A stretch of DNA of 64,000 bases from Aequitasia blattaphilus (lineage in GTDB: Bacteria > Bacillota > Clostridia > Lachnospirales > Lachnospiraceae). The position numbers and the translations under genes were made by a program. Of this stretch, positions 55,828 through 64,000 are shown piece after piece. A model generated the notes under the pieces. It made no database searches. It saw only the letters and a list, made by a program, of their open reading frames with translations, and was not told the DNA's origin. The stretch lies in contig NZ_JAMXOD010000009.1 in the NCBI RefSeq assembly GCF_024721305.1, positions 54,735 to 118,734 on the forward strand. Reading direction: 5' to 3'. Every line of letters begins with the position of its first letter. Within the stretch, counting starts at the first letter, position 1.

Positions 55828-57556
55828 AGACCTGAAAATTTTTTATAAAGTGCTTCTTGCATGCCTAAGCATGACCATATTGATCTCATTGGTATCCGGT
55901 GGGATTACTTATTTTATTGCCTCAAAAATCGTGCTGAATAAAACCATTGAACAAACCCAGGAGACCATCCATCAGCTTGTAGACAATTACGATGCCTTTA
56001 TGGAACTGATGAATTACAGGGTGAATACGATTGCGTTTAACGAAACCGTGCAAGAGGAACTTCGGGAAGAAGAGGATGAGGAGACGAAAAGTCTGCAAAC
56101 AGAGAGTTATTACAGTAGAGCGAGAAGGGTAAACCGTCTTCTGGTACAGATGTTTTATAGCATCCAGATGGAGGACATTGAGATTTATGGTGAAGGCAAC
56201 CGGGTCTATTTTTGTTCTGCCAATGATACGGATAAGCCATTCTTAGAAAATGAAGATAAATTAATAGAAAGTGCGCGAAATGAAAAGGGCGGAATCGTTT
56301 ATTATAATGATTTAGAGGAAAGCGGATGTATCCAGGTTGTGAAGCAGATTAAAGATAACTTGACGATGACACCCCTTGGTGTGCTTCGCATAGGAGTACG
56401 TACATCTGCGCTGGAGCGCATTCAAAAAGACATCAATTTTGGTTCGGAAGGAAAGGTACTCCTATTAGATCAAAACAATGAAATCATACTGGGAGATCAC
56501 ATAGAGCTTTCCAAGCAGGCGGAAGAGCTTTTTACGGATTGGTACGGAAACTTCCAATACGAAGAGAATAACGAGACTTATCAGATTGTGTATGCAATAT
56601 CCGAAGACACAGGGTGGAAAACCGTCGGTATTTTTCCGAGAGAAGTTATTACCAATTCCACATCTCCGGTGCAGCTGGCAACGATTGCATCCGTAACCAC
56701 CGGGATTATTTTAAGCATTATTTTATCCATTCTTATGTCACGTATGATGTCAAATCCGATTCGGAAAACGGTAGGGGCATTAAAGGATGTGTCAAAGGGA
56801 GACTTTTCCGTACGATTAGAAGATGCAAGAAAAGATGAATATGGGGAGCTCAATCAGGAGTTTAACCATACCATTGAACAAATGGAAAACCTGCTGGATG
56901 AAATCAGTGAAAGCAGGCTTCTTAATAAGGAGATGGAGTTTAAGGCGCTGCAGGCTCAGATCAATCCTCATTTCCTATACAATGCTTTAGATACGGTGAG
57001 CTGGATGGCAAGGGCAAAAGGAGAAGAGGATATCAGCGACTTGGTGACGGCAGTGAGTAAGCTGCTTCGGATTAGCATCAGCAACAAAGAAGAGATGTTT
57101 ACGATTGAAAAGGAATTGCTATACGTAAAGGATTATCTCTATATTCAAAAGACACGATATAAAAACAGGTTTGAGGTGCAGTATACCATCGATAATCGGA
57201 TACTGTCTCATAAGGTTCCAAAGCTTACGCTGCAACCGATTGTGGAAAATGCCATTGTACACAGCGTTGAAATGAGCAGTAAGAAGACGATGCTTCATAT
57301 CTCCGGATATATGGAGGGTGAGGATATTTATCTGGAAATCGAAGATACCGGAATCGGTATGGAGAAAGAGACACTGGATCATTTATTAAAACCCAGCAAA
57401 GAGAAGGTGAATCTTAAAACAACTCATACAGGACTGGGACTTTACGCCGTGGATCAGCGTTTGAAATATTTGTTCGGCGATGATTATGGAATTACGGCAA
57501 CCTCAGTTTTGGGTGAAGGTACAACGATAAAAGTTAGAATAAAGGGAGAGGCTTAG
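55787..57556 (+). CDS. Sensor histidine kinase (YesM/LytS type)
   Basis: The 589-aa product has membrane helices at about 20-45 and 298-318 around an extracellular sensor, a HAMP domain (about 320-372), the His-kinase domain with H395 in INPHFLYNALD, VENAIVHS (486-493) and EDTGIGM (519-525). The family phosphorylates its partner regulator upon sensing sugars or related signals. ATG 55787 or 55799 is the start. It is coupled to the response regulator, 0 nt apart. Confidence 0.92.
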   Translation: MEYLMRERVKNRFRDLKIFYKVLLACLSMTILISLVSGGITYFIASKIVLNKTIEQTQETIHQLVDNYDAFMELMNYRVNTIAFNETVQEELREEEDEETKSLQTESYYSRARRVNRLLVQMFYSIQMEDIEIYGEGNRVYFCSANDTDKPFLENEDKLIESARNEKGGIVYYNDLEESGCIQVVKQIKDNLTMTPLGVLRIGVRTSALERIQKDINFGSEGKVLLLDQNNEIILGDHIELSKQAEELFTDWYGNFQYEENNETYQIVYAISEDTGWKTVGIFPREVITNSTSPVQLATIASVTTGIILSIILSILMSRMMSNPIRKTVGALKDVSKGDFSVRLEDARKDEYGELNQEFNHTIEQMENLLDEISESRLLNKEMEFKALQAQINPHFLYNALDTVSWMARAKGEEDISDLVTAVSKLLRISISNKEEMFTIEKELLYVKDYLYIQKTRYKNRFEVQYTIDNRILSHKVPKLTLQPIVENAIVHSVEMSSKKTMLHISGYMEGEDIYLEIEDTGIGMEKETLDHLLKPSKEKVNLKTTHTGLGLYAVDQRLKYLFGDDYGITATSVLGEGTTIKVRIKGEA

Positions 57557-59158
57557 ATGGAGTTAAAGGTTCTTATTTTAGACGACGAGGAGATTATACT
57601 GGAGGGATTGTGTTCTTTTCCTTGGGAAAGATACGGATGTAAGGTAAGCGGTAAGGCGACAAACGGTCTGGCGGGTCTGGAGGAAATAAAGAAGCAGGAA
57701 CCGGACTTAATCGTTAGCGACATTAAGATGCCGGAAATGGACGGGCTTGCATTTGCAAAAGAAGCGAGAGCTCTGTTGCCTGATGTGGAAATTGTATTTT
57801 TGACGGGATATGATAATTTTGAGTTTGCACGAAAAGCGATTAAAATCTCTGCGGCAGAATATTTATTAAAACCGGTGGATATGAAAGAAATGCATCATGT
57901 GGTGGAGAAAATCACGACGAAGATCTATGGAACAAGGCAAAAGATTAGTGACTATAAGGAATTGCGTAAAAAGTATAAGGAAGCCCTGCCGGTTGTAAAG
58001 AATAAGGTTATTTCCGATTTGATTCATGGAAGGTATAGCGATTATTCTAATATAAAGCGACGCCTTTCTTCTTTTAACATTTATCTGCGGCAGTTTGCTG
58101 TCCTTTACGGACGGCCTCATACGATAAACCGTGATGTACAGATGGATTTGGACGAAGATTTGTTTAACTTCGTTATCTGCAATGTATGCGAGGAGATTTT
58201 AGAAAAGTATGGTGCGAAAGTCTATTACGAAATAGGTGCCATGGGTTACTGTTTCTTAGTATCCTTTTCCCAGGTGATTGATTCTGTGGATTGTGAGAAG
58301 AAGTGCATTGATGCATGTGAGGAAATGAAGGAGTCCTTGAAGGAAGTCCTGCAGATGGACATTTCTTTCGGTGTCAGCAATTCGTCCTTAGATGTCAGTC
58401 TTTTGAGCGAGGCCTATTCCCAGGCAGTAGATGCATGTGAGCGGTGTGCATATCTGGGAGAAGAGTCTGAGGTTTTGGCATATGCAGACGTAGTGGATTT
58501 AAAGCGTTCTTCCTGGCAGTTAAACGACGGGGAAAAGAATCGTATTTTATCGGAGCTAGTGCGGGGAAATGTTGAAACGGCTAAGATGTTTATTTCCCAG
58601 GTATTTATGCGATGTGATGAAATAGAGGCCTCAAAATTTTCGGCTATGGAACTGCTCATGACTTGTTACCGTTATTTAAATAATGGGATTACAGCGGCGG
58701 AGGAAAAGAAGGAGCGATATTCGATTCTCTCGGAAAGCTTAAAGAAGATTCACAACAGTTATACAAAGAACGGAGCTGTGGATGTTTTAAAGAATGCGCT
58801 GATGTACTTTTCAAATCTAAACAGCGGTGCAACCATCAATCGAAATGAACACATGGCAGGGCGGATTTACGAATACGTAGAGCATAACTATATAGAGGAT
58901 TTATCTCTCGATTTTTTAGCAGATCAGTTTAAGATGAGCAAGACTTATATCAACCGTCTTTTGAAAAATTATTGCGGGAAAAGCTTTCTGGAGGTATTGG
59001 TTGATATGCGGATGAAAAAGGCGGAGCAGCTCTTAGTCTCAGGCGAAATGAAGGTATATGAGATTGCCAAGAGTGTTGGATATCACGATCAAAGTTACTT
59101 TATCAGAGTGTTTAAGAAATATTACGGTGTGACTCCCAATGCCTATAAAAAAATATAA
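57557..59158 (+). CDS. Response regulator with AraC-type DNA-binding domain (YesN type)
   Basis: The 533-aa product has a receiver domain with D55 in VSDIKMPEMDG and Lys in LLKPVD, a middle region (about 130-420) and a C-terminal AraC double helix-turn-helix (about 430-533, with LADQFKMSKTYINRLLK and AKSVGYHDQSYFIRVFKK). It would activate the downstream transporter and hydrolase genes. Confidence 0.93.
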   Translation: MELKVLILDDEEIILEGLCSFPWERYGCKVSGKATNGLAGLEEIKKQEPDLIVSDIKMPEMDGLAFAKEARALLPDVEIVFLTGYDNFEFARKAIKISAAEYLLKPVDMKEMHHVVEKITTKIYGTRQKISDYKELRKKYKEALPVVKNKVISDLIHGRYSDYSNIKRRLSSFNIYLRQFAVLYGRPHTINRDVQMDLDEDLFNFVICNVCEEILEKYGAKVYYEIGAMGYCFLVSFSQVIDSVDCEKKCIDACEEMKESLKEVLQMDISFGVSNSSLDVSLLSEAYSQAVDACERCAYLGEESEVLAYADVVDLKRSSWQLNDGEKNRILSELVRGNVETAKMFISQVFMRCDEIEASKFSAMELLMTCYRYLNNGITAAEEKKERYSILSESLKKIHNSYTKNGAVDVLKNALMYFSNLNSGATINRNEHMAGRIYEYVEHNYIEDLSLDFLADQFKMSKTYINRLLKNYCGKSFLEVLVDMRMKKAEQLLVSGEMKVYEIAKSVGYHDQSYFIRVFKKYYGVTPNAYKKI

Positions 59159-59162
59159 AAGG

Positions 59163-59203
59163 GTAAAAAAGGACACGGAAAAAATTGAGGTGTTCTTTTT
59201 TTA
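59163..59203 (+). terminator. Probable terminator after the response regulator
   Basis: AAGGACAC pairs with GTGTTCTT (with a G-U pair), followed by TTTTTT. Confidence 0.6.
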
Positions 59204-59251
59204 TAGAAACAGTGTTCATATGTACACTTTTTATTCTTTTTTTGGATATTT

Positions 59252-59275
59252 ATGCAATGAATGGGTCGATATAAT
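59252..59275 (+). promoter_or_regulatory. Candidate -10 region for the sugar ABC operon
   Basis: TATAAT at 59270-59275, with a poor -35 (TATTTA about 17 nt upstream). Weak -35 fits an operon that needs the AraC-type activator. Confidence 0.45.
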
Positions 59276-59325
59276 GAATTCAACTTACAAATAGTTAATT
59301 CTGACAAAAGAACAGGAGGAAAGAA

Positions 59326-60624
59326 ATGAGAAAGAAAAGATTATTGGCGGTACTGCTGACACTGGTTATGACGGCATCCATGATACTCACAGGATGTAGC
59401 GGAAATAGCACAGGAGATGAAGGCGGAAGTAAAAAGGGTGAACGAAAGAGAATATCGGTACTCCTAAGAGCGAGTGAGTCTCATCCGAAGTATATTATGC
59501 TGAAAAAGCTTTTAACAGAGTTTAGTGAGGAAAATGGATTGGACGAACCGGAGTTTGAACTTGTAGTTTCAGACGCGGATTACGTAACGAAATTACAGCT
59601 TTATATCAACAGTAATTCTCTGCCGGACATCTATGGAGGTGCAAACGGTGCCCTTTCAAAAGCAGCAAAGGATATTGATGGCATCGTCAATATAGGAGAG
59701 GAACTGGAACGTGTGGGAATGAAGGACACGATGAACGAAGCGGTATACGATTTCTTTGTAGACAATGAAGATGGAGAAGTATATTTATTTCCGGAATGCT
59801 TGAACTGTGAATTCTTCTTCTATCGGAAAGATATTTTCGAAAAATACAATCTGGAAACTCCTACAACATGGGATGAGTTTCTTGCAGTATGTGAAACATT
59901 GAAAAGCAACAATGAAGTACCTTTAATCGTTGCAGGTCAGGAAAACTGGCAGTTGATGCGTTATCTTTCTTTTGCACCATGGAGAGTGACAAAAGATGGG
60001 TTTATCACAGGGTATATGAGTGGTGAAGAAACATTTGGAGAAAATGAATCTGCACAGACTGGAGTGGAACTTTTAAATGAGCTTGGAACCAAAGGGTATT
60101 TTCAAGGCGGATTCTTAAGCACGGATTATACAGCAAGTAAGGATTTGTTCTTCGGAGGAACGGGGGCTATGTATTACAGTGGATCTGGACAGATTCAAGA
60201 TGCAAGCGCTAAATACGACAGCGGTGAGTTGGGATTCTTCCCGGTACCGGATGTAGATGGAATGGAAAACATGGACACAAATGTACCAATCCATGGTGGA
60301 TTCGGTACGGCATTTAACAAAGGAACTTATGACGAAACAATGCAGTCATTTTTCGAATACATGTGTAAAAATTACACAAGAGTATGCTACGAGGATGCGA
60401 AGGTATTTTCACCCTTTAACGAGGAAATCCCAGAAGGATTAGATGCTTTATTCTATGATTTGCAGCCATTGTTTGAAACTGCTTCCGATGCATGGGTTTC
60501 ATGGGATGACAAACTGGATTCAGCAACACTAACCAGCATCGTAGACGAACAGCAGAAGTTGGCACAAGGAACCGTTAACCTGGAAGATTTTGAGAAGACG
60601 GTAGATGGCTTTATCACGAAGTAA
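59326..60624 (+). CDS. Lipoprotein sugar-binding protein of an ABC transporter
   Basis: The 432-aa product has a signal peptide ending in LTGC with the lipidated C24, then a family 1 extracellular binding fold. CAGGAGGAAAG precedes the ATG. It would capture an oligosaccharide for the two permeases that follow. A fructan or sucrose-type ligand is suggested only by the GH32-like gene. No ATP-binding gene follows. Confidence 0.88.
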   Translation: MRKKRLLAVLLTLVMTASMILTGCSGNSTGDEGGSKKGERKRISVLLRASESHPKYIMLKKLLTEFSEENGLDEPEFELVVSDADYVTKLQLYINSNSLPDIYGGANGALSKAAKDIDGIVNIGEELERVGMKDTMNEAVYDFFVDNEDGEVYLFPECLNCEFFFYRKDIFEKYNLETPTTWDEFLAVCETLKSNNEVPLIVAGQENWQLMRYLSFAPWRVTKDGFITGYMSGEETFGENESAQTGVELLNELGTKGYFQGGFLSTDYTASKDLFFGGTGAMYYSGSGQIQDASAKYDSGELGFFPVPDVDGMENMDTNVPIHGGFGTAFNKGTYDETMQSFFEYMCKNYTRVCYEDAKVFSPFNEEIPEGLDALFYDLQPLFETASDAWVSWDDKLDSATLTSIVDEQQKLAQGTVNLEDFEKTVDGFITK

Positions 60625-60644
60625 AGAATGAAAGAGGGAAGATT

Positions 60645-61532
60645 ATGCAAAAAGCATTTGGACGAAAAAAAGTTTTGGCAATGTTTTTGACACCGGCTCT
60701 CGTTGTTTACATCGCATTTGTTGTGGTCTCGGTTGTATGGGCAGCGTATTACAGCTTTTTTGACTGGAGCGGAGTGGGTGAGAAGACATTTATCGGTATC
60801 CAAAATTACATACAGCTTTTCACTAAAGACCCTATTTTCTGGAAAACAGTATTACATACGATTATATACACGATTATCTGTGTAGCAATACAAGTATTTG
60901 GCGGACTTCTGTTTGCAGTTTTTCTCACAAGGATAAATAAGGGAAGAGCAATCTTACAAACTTTATATTATGTACCGGTTGTCATATCATCGGTTGCAAT
61001 CTGTCAAATATTCAGTAAGCTATTTTCGGTGACGCCAACAGGAGTTGTTAATGCGGTTCTAAGTAACTTAAGCTCTAAATTTGCAATGTTTGAATGGATC
61101 TCAAACGCAGATGTATCCCTTTACCTTGCGGCATTTGTGGAAGGATATAAGTATCTTGGACTCTACATGGTTATTTTCTACGCGGCATTAATCGGAGTCC
61201 CAAAAGAGCTGGAAGAAGCGGCGATTGTGGATGGGGCAAATGTGGTGCAGCAGTACTGGAAGGTAAAGATTCCTTATATCAAACCGGTGATTATTGCAAA
61301 CTGTGTATTGGTTTTAAATGGTTCCCTTCGTTCCTTTGATATTTCTTACTTACTGACAAAAGGGGGACCGGGAAATGCATCGGAGCTTATGTCCACATAT
61401 ATGTATAAGCAGGCATTTTCCAGTATGAAATATGGATATGGAAGCGCGATTGCAATCGCAATCGTCATTATATGTCTTCTAATTGGGTTTGTATTCAGGC
61501 GATTCACGGAAAGGGGCGACGAAAATGAATAA
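60645..61532 (+). CDS. Sugar ABC transporter permease 1 (MalF-like)
   Basis: The 295-aa polytopic protein has about six helices and the EAA loop ELEEAAIVDGANVVQQYWKVKIP, which docks the ATPase. It is the first of two paired permeases. GAGGGAAG precedes ATG 60645. It overlaps the second permease by 8 nt. Confidence 0.92.
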   Translation: MQKAFGRKKVLAMFLTPALVVYIAFVVVSVVWAAYYSFFDWSGVGEKTFIGIQNYIQLFTKDPIFWKTVLHTIIYTIICVAIQVFGGLLFAVFLTRINKGRAILQTLYYVPVVISSVAICQIFSKLFSVTPTGVVNAVLSNLSSKFAMFEWISNADVSLYLAAFVEGYKYLGLYMVIFYAALIGVPKELEEAAIVDGANVVQQYWKVKIPYIKPVIIANCVLVLNGSLRSFDISYLLTKGGPGNASELMSTYMYKQAFSSMKYGYGSAIAIAIVIICLLIGFVFRRFTERGDENE

Positions 61533-62367
61533 GAAAGGAAAAAAGACGCTCTTTACCGGAATCAAGATTATTATTGCAGGACTTTTATTAGTCCTGCAGG
61601 TATACCCAATCTTTTATGTGGTTACTTCGAGTATGAAGACGACGGAAGATTTTCAACAGCTGGCATCCTATGCACTACCTTCGACACTTAATTTTGATAA
61701 TTACATCAAGGTATTTACAACCAGTTCGATGTCAACGTATTTTAAGAACAGTGTCATTATCACAATTGGCGTTTTGGTGCCATTATTGATTATTAGTTTA
61801 ATGGCAGGGTTTGCCTTAAGCAAAATCAAGTTTAAAGGGAACAAAAAATTATTTAGCTTCTTGATGCTGGGGCTTATGCTTCCTTTCCAGGTTGCATTAA
61901 TTCCACTGTTTACCATATTCAATCAATTAGGAATATTAAATACGTATCCGGCAGTTATCCTGCCTCAGATTGCGTTTTCCCTATCCTATTCCATCCAGCT
62001 GTTTTACTCCTTCAGTAAGTTCTTGCCGGATGAAATGATTGAGGCGGCCATCATAGACGGCTGTTCCCCTTTTAAGACGTTTGTAAAGATTATTATTCCC
62101 ATGTCCACCAATTCTATTTTAACAGTGGCAACCATGCAGGGTGTTTTCACATGGAATGACTTTATCAATGCATATACATTTACAAAATCGACAGCGATGA
62201 AAACGGTAACCCTTGGTTTAAATGACTTCGTCGGGTTTATGGGCACGACAGACTGGGGCGCAACCTTTGCGGCGATTACCGTGACAGTATTACCTACATT
62301 TATATTTTATTTTATTACAAGCAAGAGTATGTTAAGCGGCCTTACGGCCGGATCCGTTAAGGGATAG
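61525..62367 (+). CDS. Sugar ABC transporter permease 2 (MalG-like)
   Basis: The 280-aa product has the EAA loop MIEAAIIDGCSPFKTFVKIIIP and six helices. ATG 61525 is chosen because AAAGGGGCGACG lies upstream and the protein then begins MNKKGKK; a frame to 61483 runs inside the preceding gene. The pair needs a separate ATPase, probably a shared MsmK-type protein elsewhere. Confidence 0.92.
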   Translation: MNKKGKKTLFTGIKIIIAGLLLVLQVYPIFYVVTSSMKTTEDFQQLASYALPSTLNFDNYIKVFTTSSMSTYFKNSVIITIGVLVPLLIISLMAGFALSKIKFKGNKKLFSFLMLGLMLPFQVALIPLFTIFNQLGILNTYPAVILPQIAFSLSYSIQLFYSFSKFLPDEMIEAAIIDGCSPFKTFVKIIIPMSTNSILTVATMQGVFTWNDFINAYTFTKSTAMKTVTLGLNDFVGFMGTTDWGATFAAITVTVLPTFIFYFITSKSMLSGLTAGSVKG

Positions 62368-62382
62368 AAAGCGAGGATTATT

Positions 62383-63774
62383 ATGAAATTATTTTATCAG
62401 TTTCCCGAAACTTGGTTTGGCGATTGTATGCCATTTGGACATGGGGACGAGTTCTTCTTGTATCACCAAAGAGATACCAGAAAACCAGGACCTTTTGGAG
62501 AACCATTTGGATGGGATTTGGCAACAACATCCGATTTCGTAAACTACAAGGATTGCGGAGTTGCAGTCCCAAGAGGAACGGATGAGGAACAGGATCAGTT
62601 TATTTTTGCCGGCAGTGTATTTGAAGCAGAGGGTAAATTCCATATTTTCTACACCGGATACAACAGAGATTTTCCAAAGCAGGGGAAGGCATCCCAGGTA
62701 TTAATGCACGCAACCTCAGACGACTTATACAACTGGGTTAAGACAGATGATAAGCTAACCTTTGTACCGCAAGAAGGGTATGACCCGGATGATTGGAGAG
62801 ATCCATTTGTGGTATGGGATGATGAAAGACAAGAGTACCTTTTAATATTAGGCGGAAGAAAGAGGGGACCGAAAACGAAGCAAAGCGGAAGAACGGTTAA
62901 ATTCACATCGAAGGATTTGCAAAACTGGGAGTTTAAAGGTGATTTTTGGGCACCGGGACTGTATACGATGCATGAAATGCCGGACTTATTCAAAATCGGA
63001 GACTGGTGGTATCACATCGTAACGGAATACAGTGACCGTTCGAAAATGATTTACCGCATGAGCAAGAGTCTTGATGGCCCATGGATTGCACCAAAGGACG
63101 ATGCTTTTGACGGACGTGCCTATTATGCAGGAAGAAGCTTTGAACTGAAAGGACAAAGAGTTCTTTTTGGATGGGTACCCACAAAAGAAGATGATGATGA
63201 CAAGAACAACTTCGAATGGGGTGGTACTTTCGTGCCTCATGAGATTTATCAACGAGAAGATGGATCTCTCGGTGTAAAGATTCCAGATACTATTGTAGAA
63301 GCATTTGAGGAAAAGAGAAGTATTGACGATACCGTTATTGAAGCACCAGCAGATGGCAGAGAGAGCCAGGCATTTGCAAAAGACTTAGGAGACGTCTATT
63401 ACTTTGAGGCAGATGTCACCTTTTCCAAAGGAACCAGATCATTTGGAATTCGAATGATGGAAAATCCGGAGACAGAACAATCTTATCAATATATTTTCCA
63501 AGTAATGGAAAACAGATTCGTATTTGAAAAGAATCCAAACTGGCCGTGGCCAAGCTGCATGAATATCGGACTGGAGAGACCAATTGATTTAGAGACAGAG
63601 AAAACTTATCATATCCAGTTAATCGTAGATGATACTATTTCAGTTCTCTACGTGGATGGTGTTGCGATGTGCTCCCGGATGTATGAAGAATTAGGAAACC
63701 AGCTATCACTCTTTGTAACAGATGGAAAAATGGAAGTAAAAAATATTAAGGTTTCGAATACTTTAAAACAATAA
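62383..63774 (+). CDS. GH32-like glycoside hydrolase with altered first catalytic motif
   Basis: The 463-aa product has a five-bladed propeller-like N-terminal part (about 10-300) with WRDP (138-141) and HEMPDLF (E198), which match the RDP and ECP motifs of GH32, and a C-terminal beta domain (about 330-463). The usual WMNDPNG is replaced by GDCMPF (13-18), with D14 in the nucleophile place, as seen in a GH32-like side group. No signal peptide, so it acts in the cytoplasm on imported sugar. AAGCGAGG precedes the ATG. Confidence 0.82.
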   Translation: MKLFYQFPETWFGDCMPFGHGDEFFLYHQRDTRKPGPFGEPFGWDLATTSDFVNYKDCGVAVPRGTDEEQDQFIFAGSVFEAEGKFHIFYTGYNRDFPKQGKASQVLMHATSDDLYNWVKTDDKLTFVPQEGYDPDDWRDPFVVWDDERQEYLLILGGRKRGPKTKQSGRTVKFTSKDLQNWEFKGDFWAPGLYTMHEMPDLFKIGDWWYHIVTEYSDRSKMIYRMSKSLDGPWIAPKDDAFDGRAYYAGRSFELKGQRVLFGWVPTKEDDDDKNNFEWGGTFVPHEIYQREDGSLGVKIPDTIVEAFEEKRSIDDTVIEAPADGRESQAFAKDLGDVYYFEADVTFSKGTRSFGIRMMENPETEQSYQYIFQVMENRFVFEKNPNWPWPSCMNIGLERPIDLETEKTYHIQLIVDDTISVLYVDGVAMCSRMYEELGNQLSLFVTDGKMEVKNIKVSNTLKQ

Positions 63775-63777
63775 TAC

Positions 63778-63822
63778 AAAACCACAAGCTAACAAAAGAG
63801 AAAAATGTTAGCTTGTGGTTTT
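63778..63822 (+). terminator. Terminator after the GH32-like gene
   Basis: AAAACCACAAGCTAACA and TGTTAGCTTGTGGTTTT pair as a perfect 17-bp stem with an 11-nt loop. Confidence 0.9.
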
Positions 63823-63831
63823 ACAATTATT

Positions 63832-63900
63832 GGCTCTATGTCAAGTGTTGGGGTGGGATGCTAACGCATCCTGCTCTGGCTCAGGCATAGAGCCGTTTTT
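63832..63900 (+). other. Compact nested hairpin element
   Basis: GGCTCTATG (63832-63840) pairs with CATAGAGCC (63886-63894), enclosing a smaller stem GGATGC/GCATCC (63856-63871), and GTTTTT follows. It may be a second terminator, a small RNA or an insertion-sequence end. Confidence 0.5.
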
Positions 63901-64000
63901 AATGTTTCATGGGCATATGCCTATTTTTAGATACACAAATAAAACCTACCACCAAATGTGATTGAATCTTAGTCACAATGTAATATTCGGTTGCGAAATC

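Overview
The window is a low-GC Gram-positive chromosome segment. It carries PolC-type DNA polymerase III, PcrA, RpmE of the zinc type, Rho, a YesL/YesM/YesN-like module, small families typical of Clostridia (DUF1836, DUF4364, DUF3783, DUF368), pyruvate-type 2-oxoacid:ferredoxin chemistry, and strong AGGAGG ribosome binding sites. Together these point to an anaerobic member of the Clostridia, most likely Lachnospiraceae. The genus cannot be fixed from the sequence alone. No rRNA or tRNA gene and no CRISPR array was seen.

Layout. 1-5.5 kb: the 3' end of comEC, then holA, lepA, hemW and a nitroreductase on the plus strand. 5.5-7 kb: DUF4364 and a YhcC-type radical SAM gene on the minus strand. 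7-11.7 kb: rho, rpmE, a DUF1385 gene, prmC and prfA (termination and release-factor cluster). 11.8-24.5 kb: ABC exporter, DUF2156, two aminotransferases (one hisC-like), DUF368, a PfkB sugar kinase, a small membrane-anchored protein, ispG and polC. 24.5-26.6 kb: mgtE behind a long structured leader with a terminator, and a NimA-like flavoprotein. 26.6-32.5 kb: one operon with indolepyruvate:ferredoxin oxidoreductase (iorAB) between two phenylacetate-CoA ligase-like genes, with two ACT-domain proteins. 32.7-45.7 kb: cold shock gene, a CymR-like regulator with cysK, ptsI, purine permease, a second DUF368, D-serine ammonia-lyase, asparaginase, a PHP phosphatase, a YerC-like regulator, DUF1836, DUF3783, pcrA and rlmD.

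47.2-51.0 kb is the most unusual part. Five copies of an imperfect ~53-bp repeat lie between single accessory genes (two CPBP membrane proteases, a SAP/DUF6434 protein, a GNAT acetyltransferase), so the stretch looks like an array of gene cassettes. The GNAT is followed, without another repeat, by a DUF6037-like gene. Directly after it, on the minus strand, comes a mobile module of three serine-recombinase-family genes plus a short SHOCT-like gene (51.1-54.8 kb), whose base composition looks richer in GC than its surroundings.

55.2-63.8 kb: a carbohydrate-uptake locus with DUF624 (YesL), sensor kinase (YesM type), response regulator (YesN type), lipoprotein binding protein, two permeases and a GH32-like hydrolase with a non-canonical first catalytic motif. 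It ends at a strong 17-bp terminator, followed by a second, more complex hairpin near the window edge.
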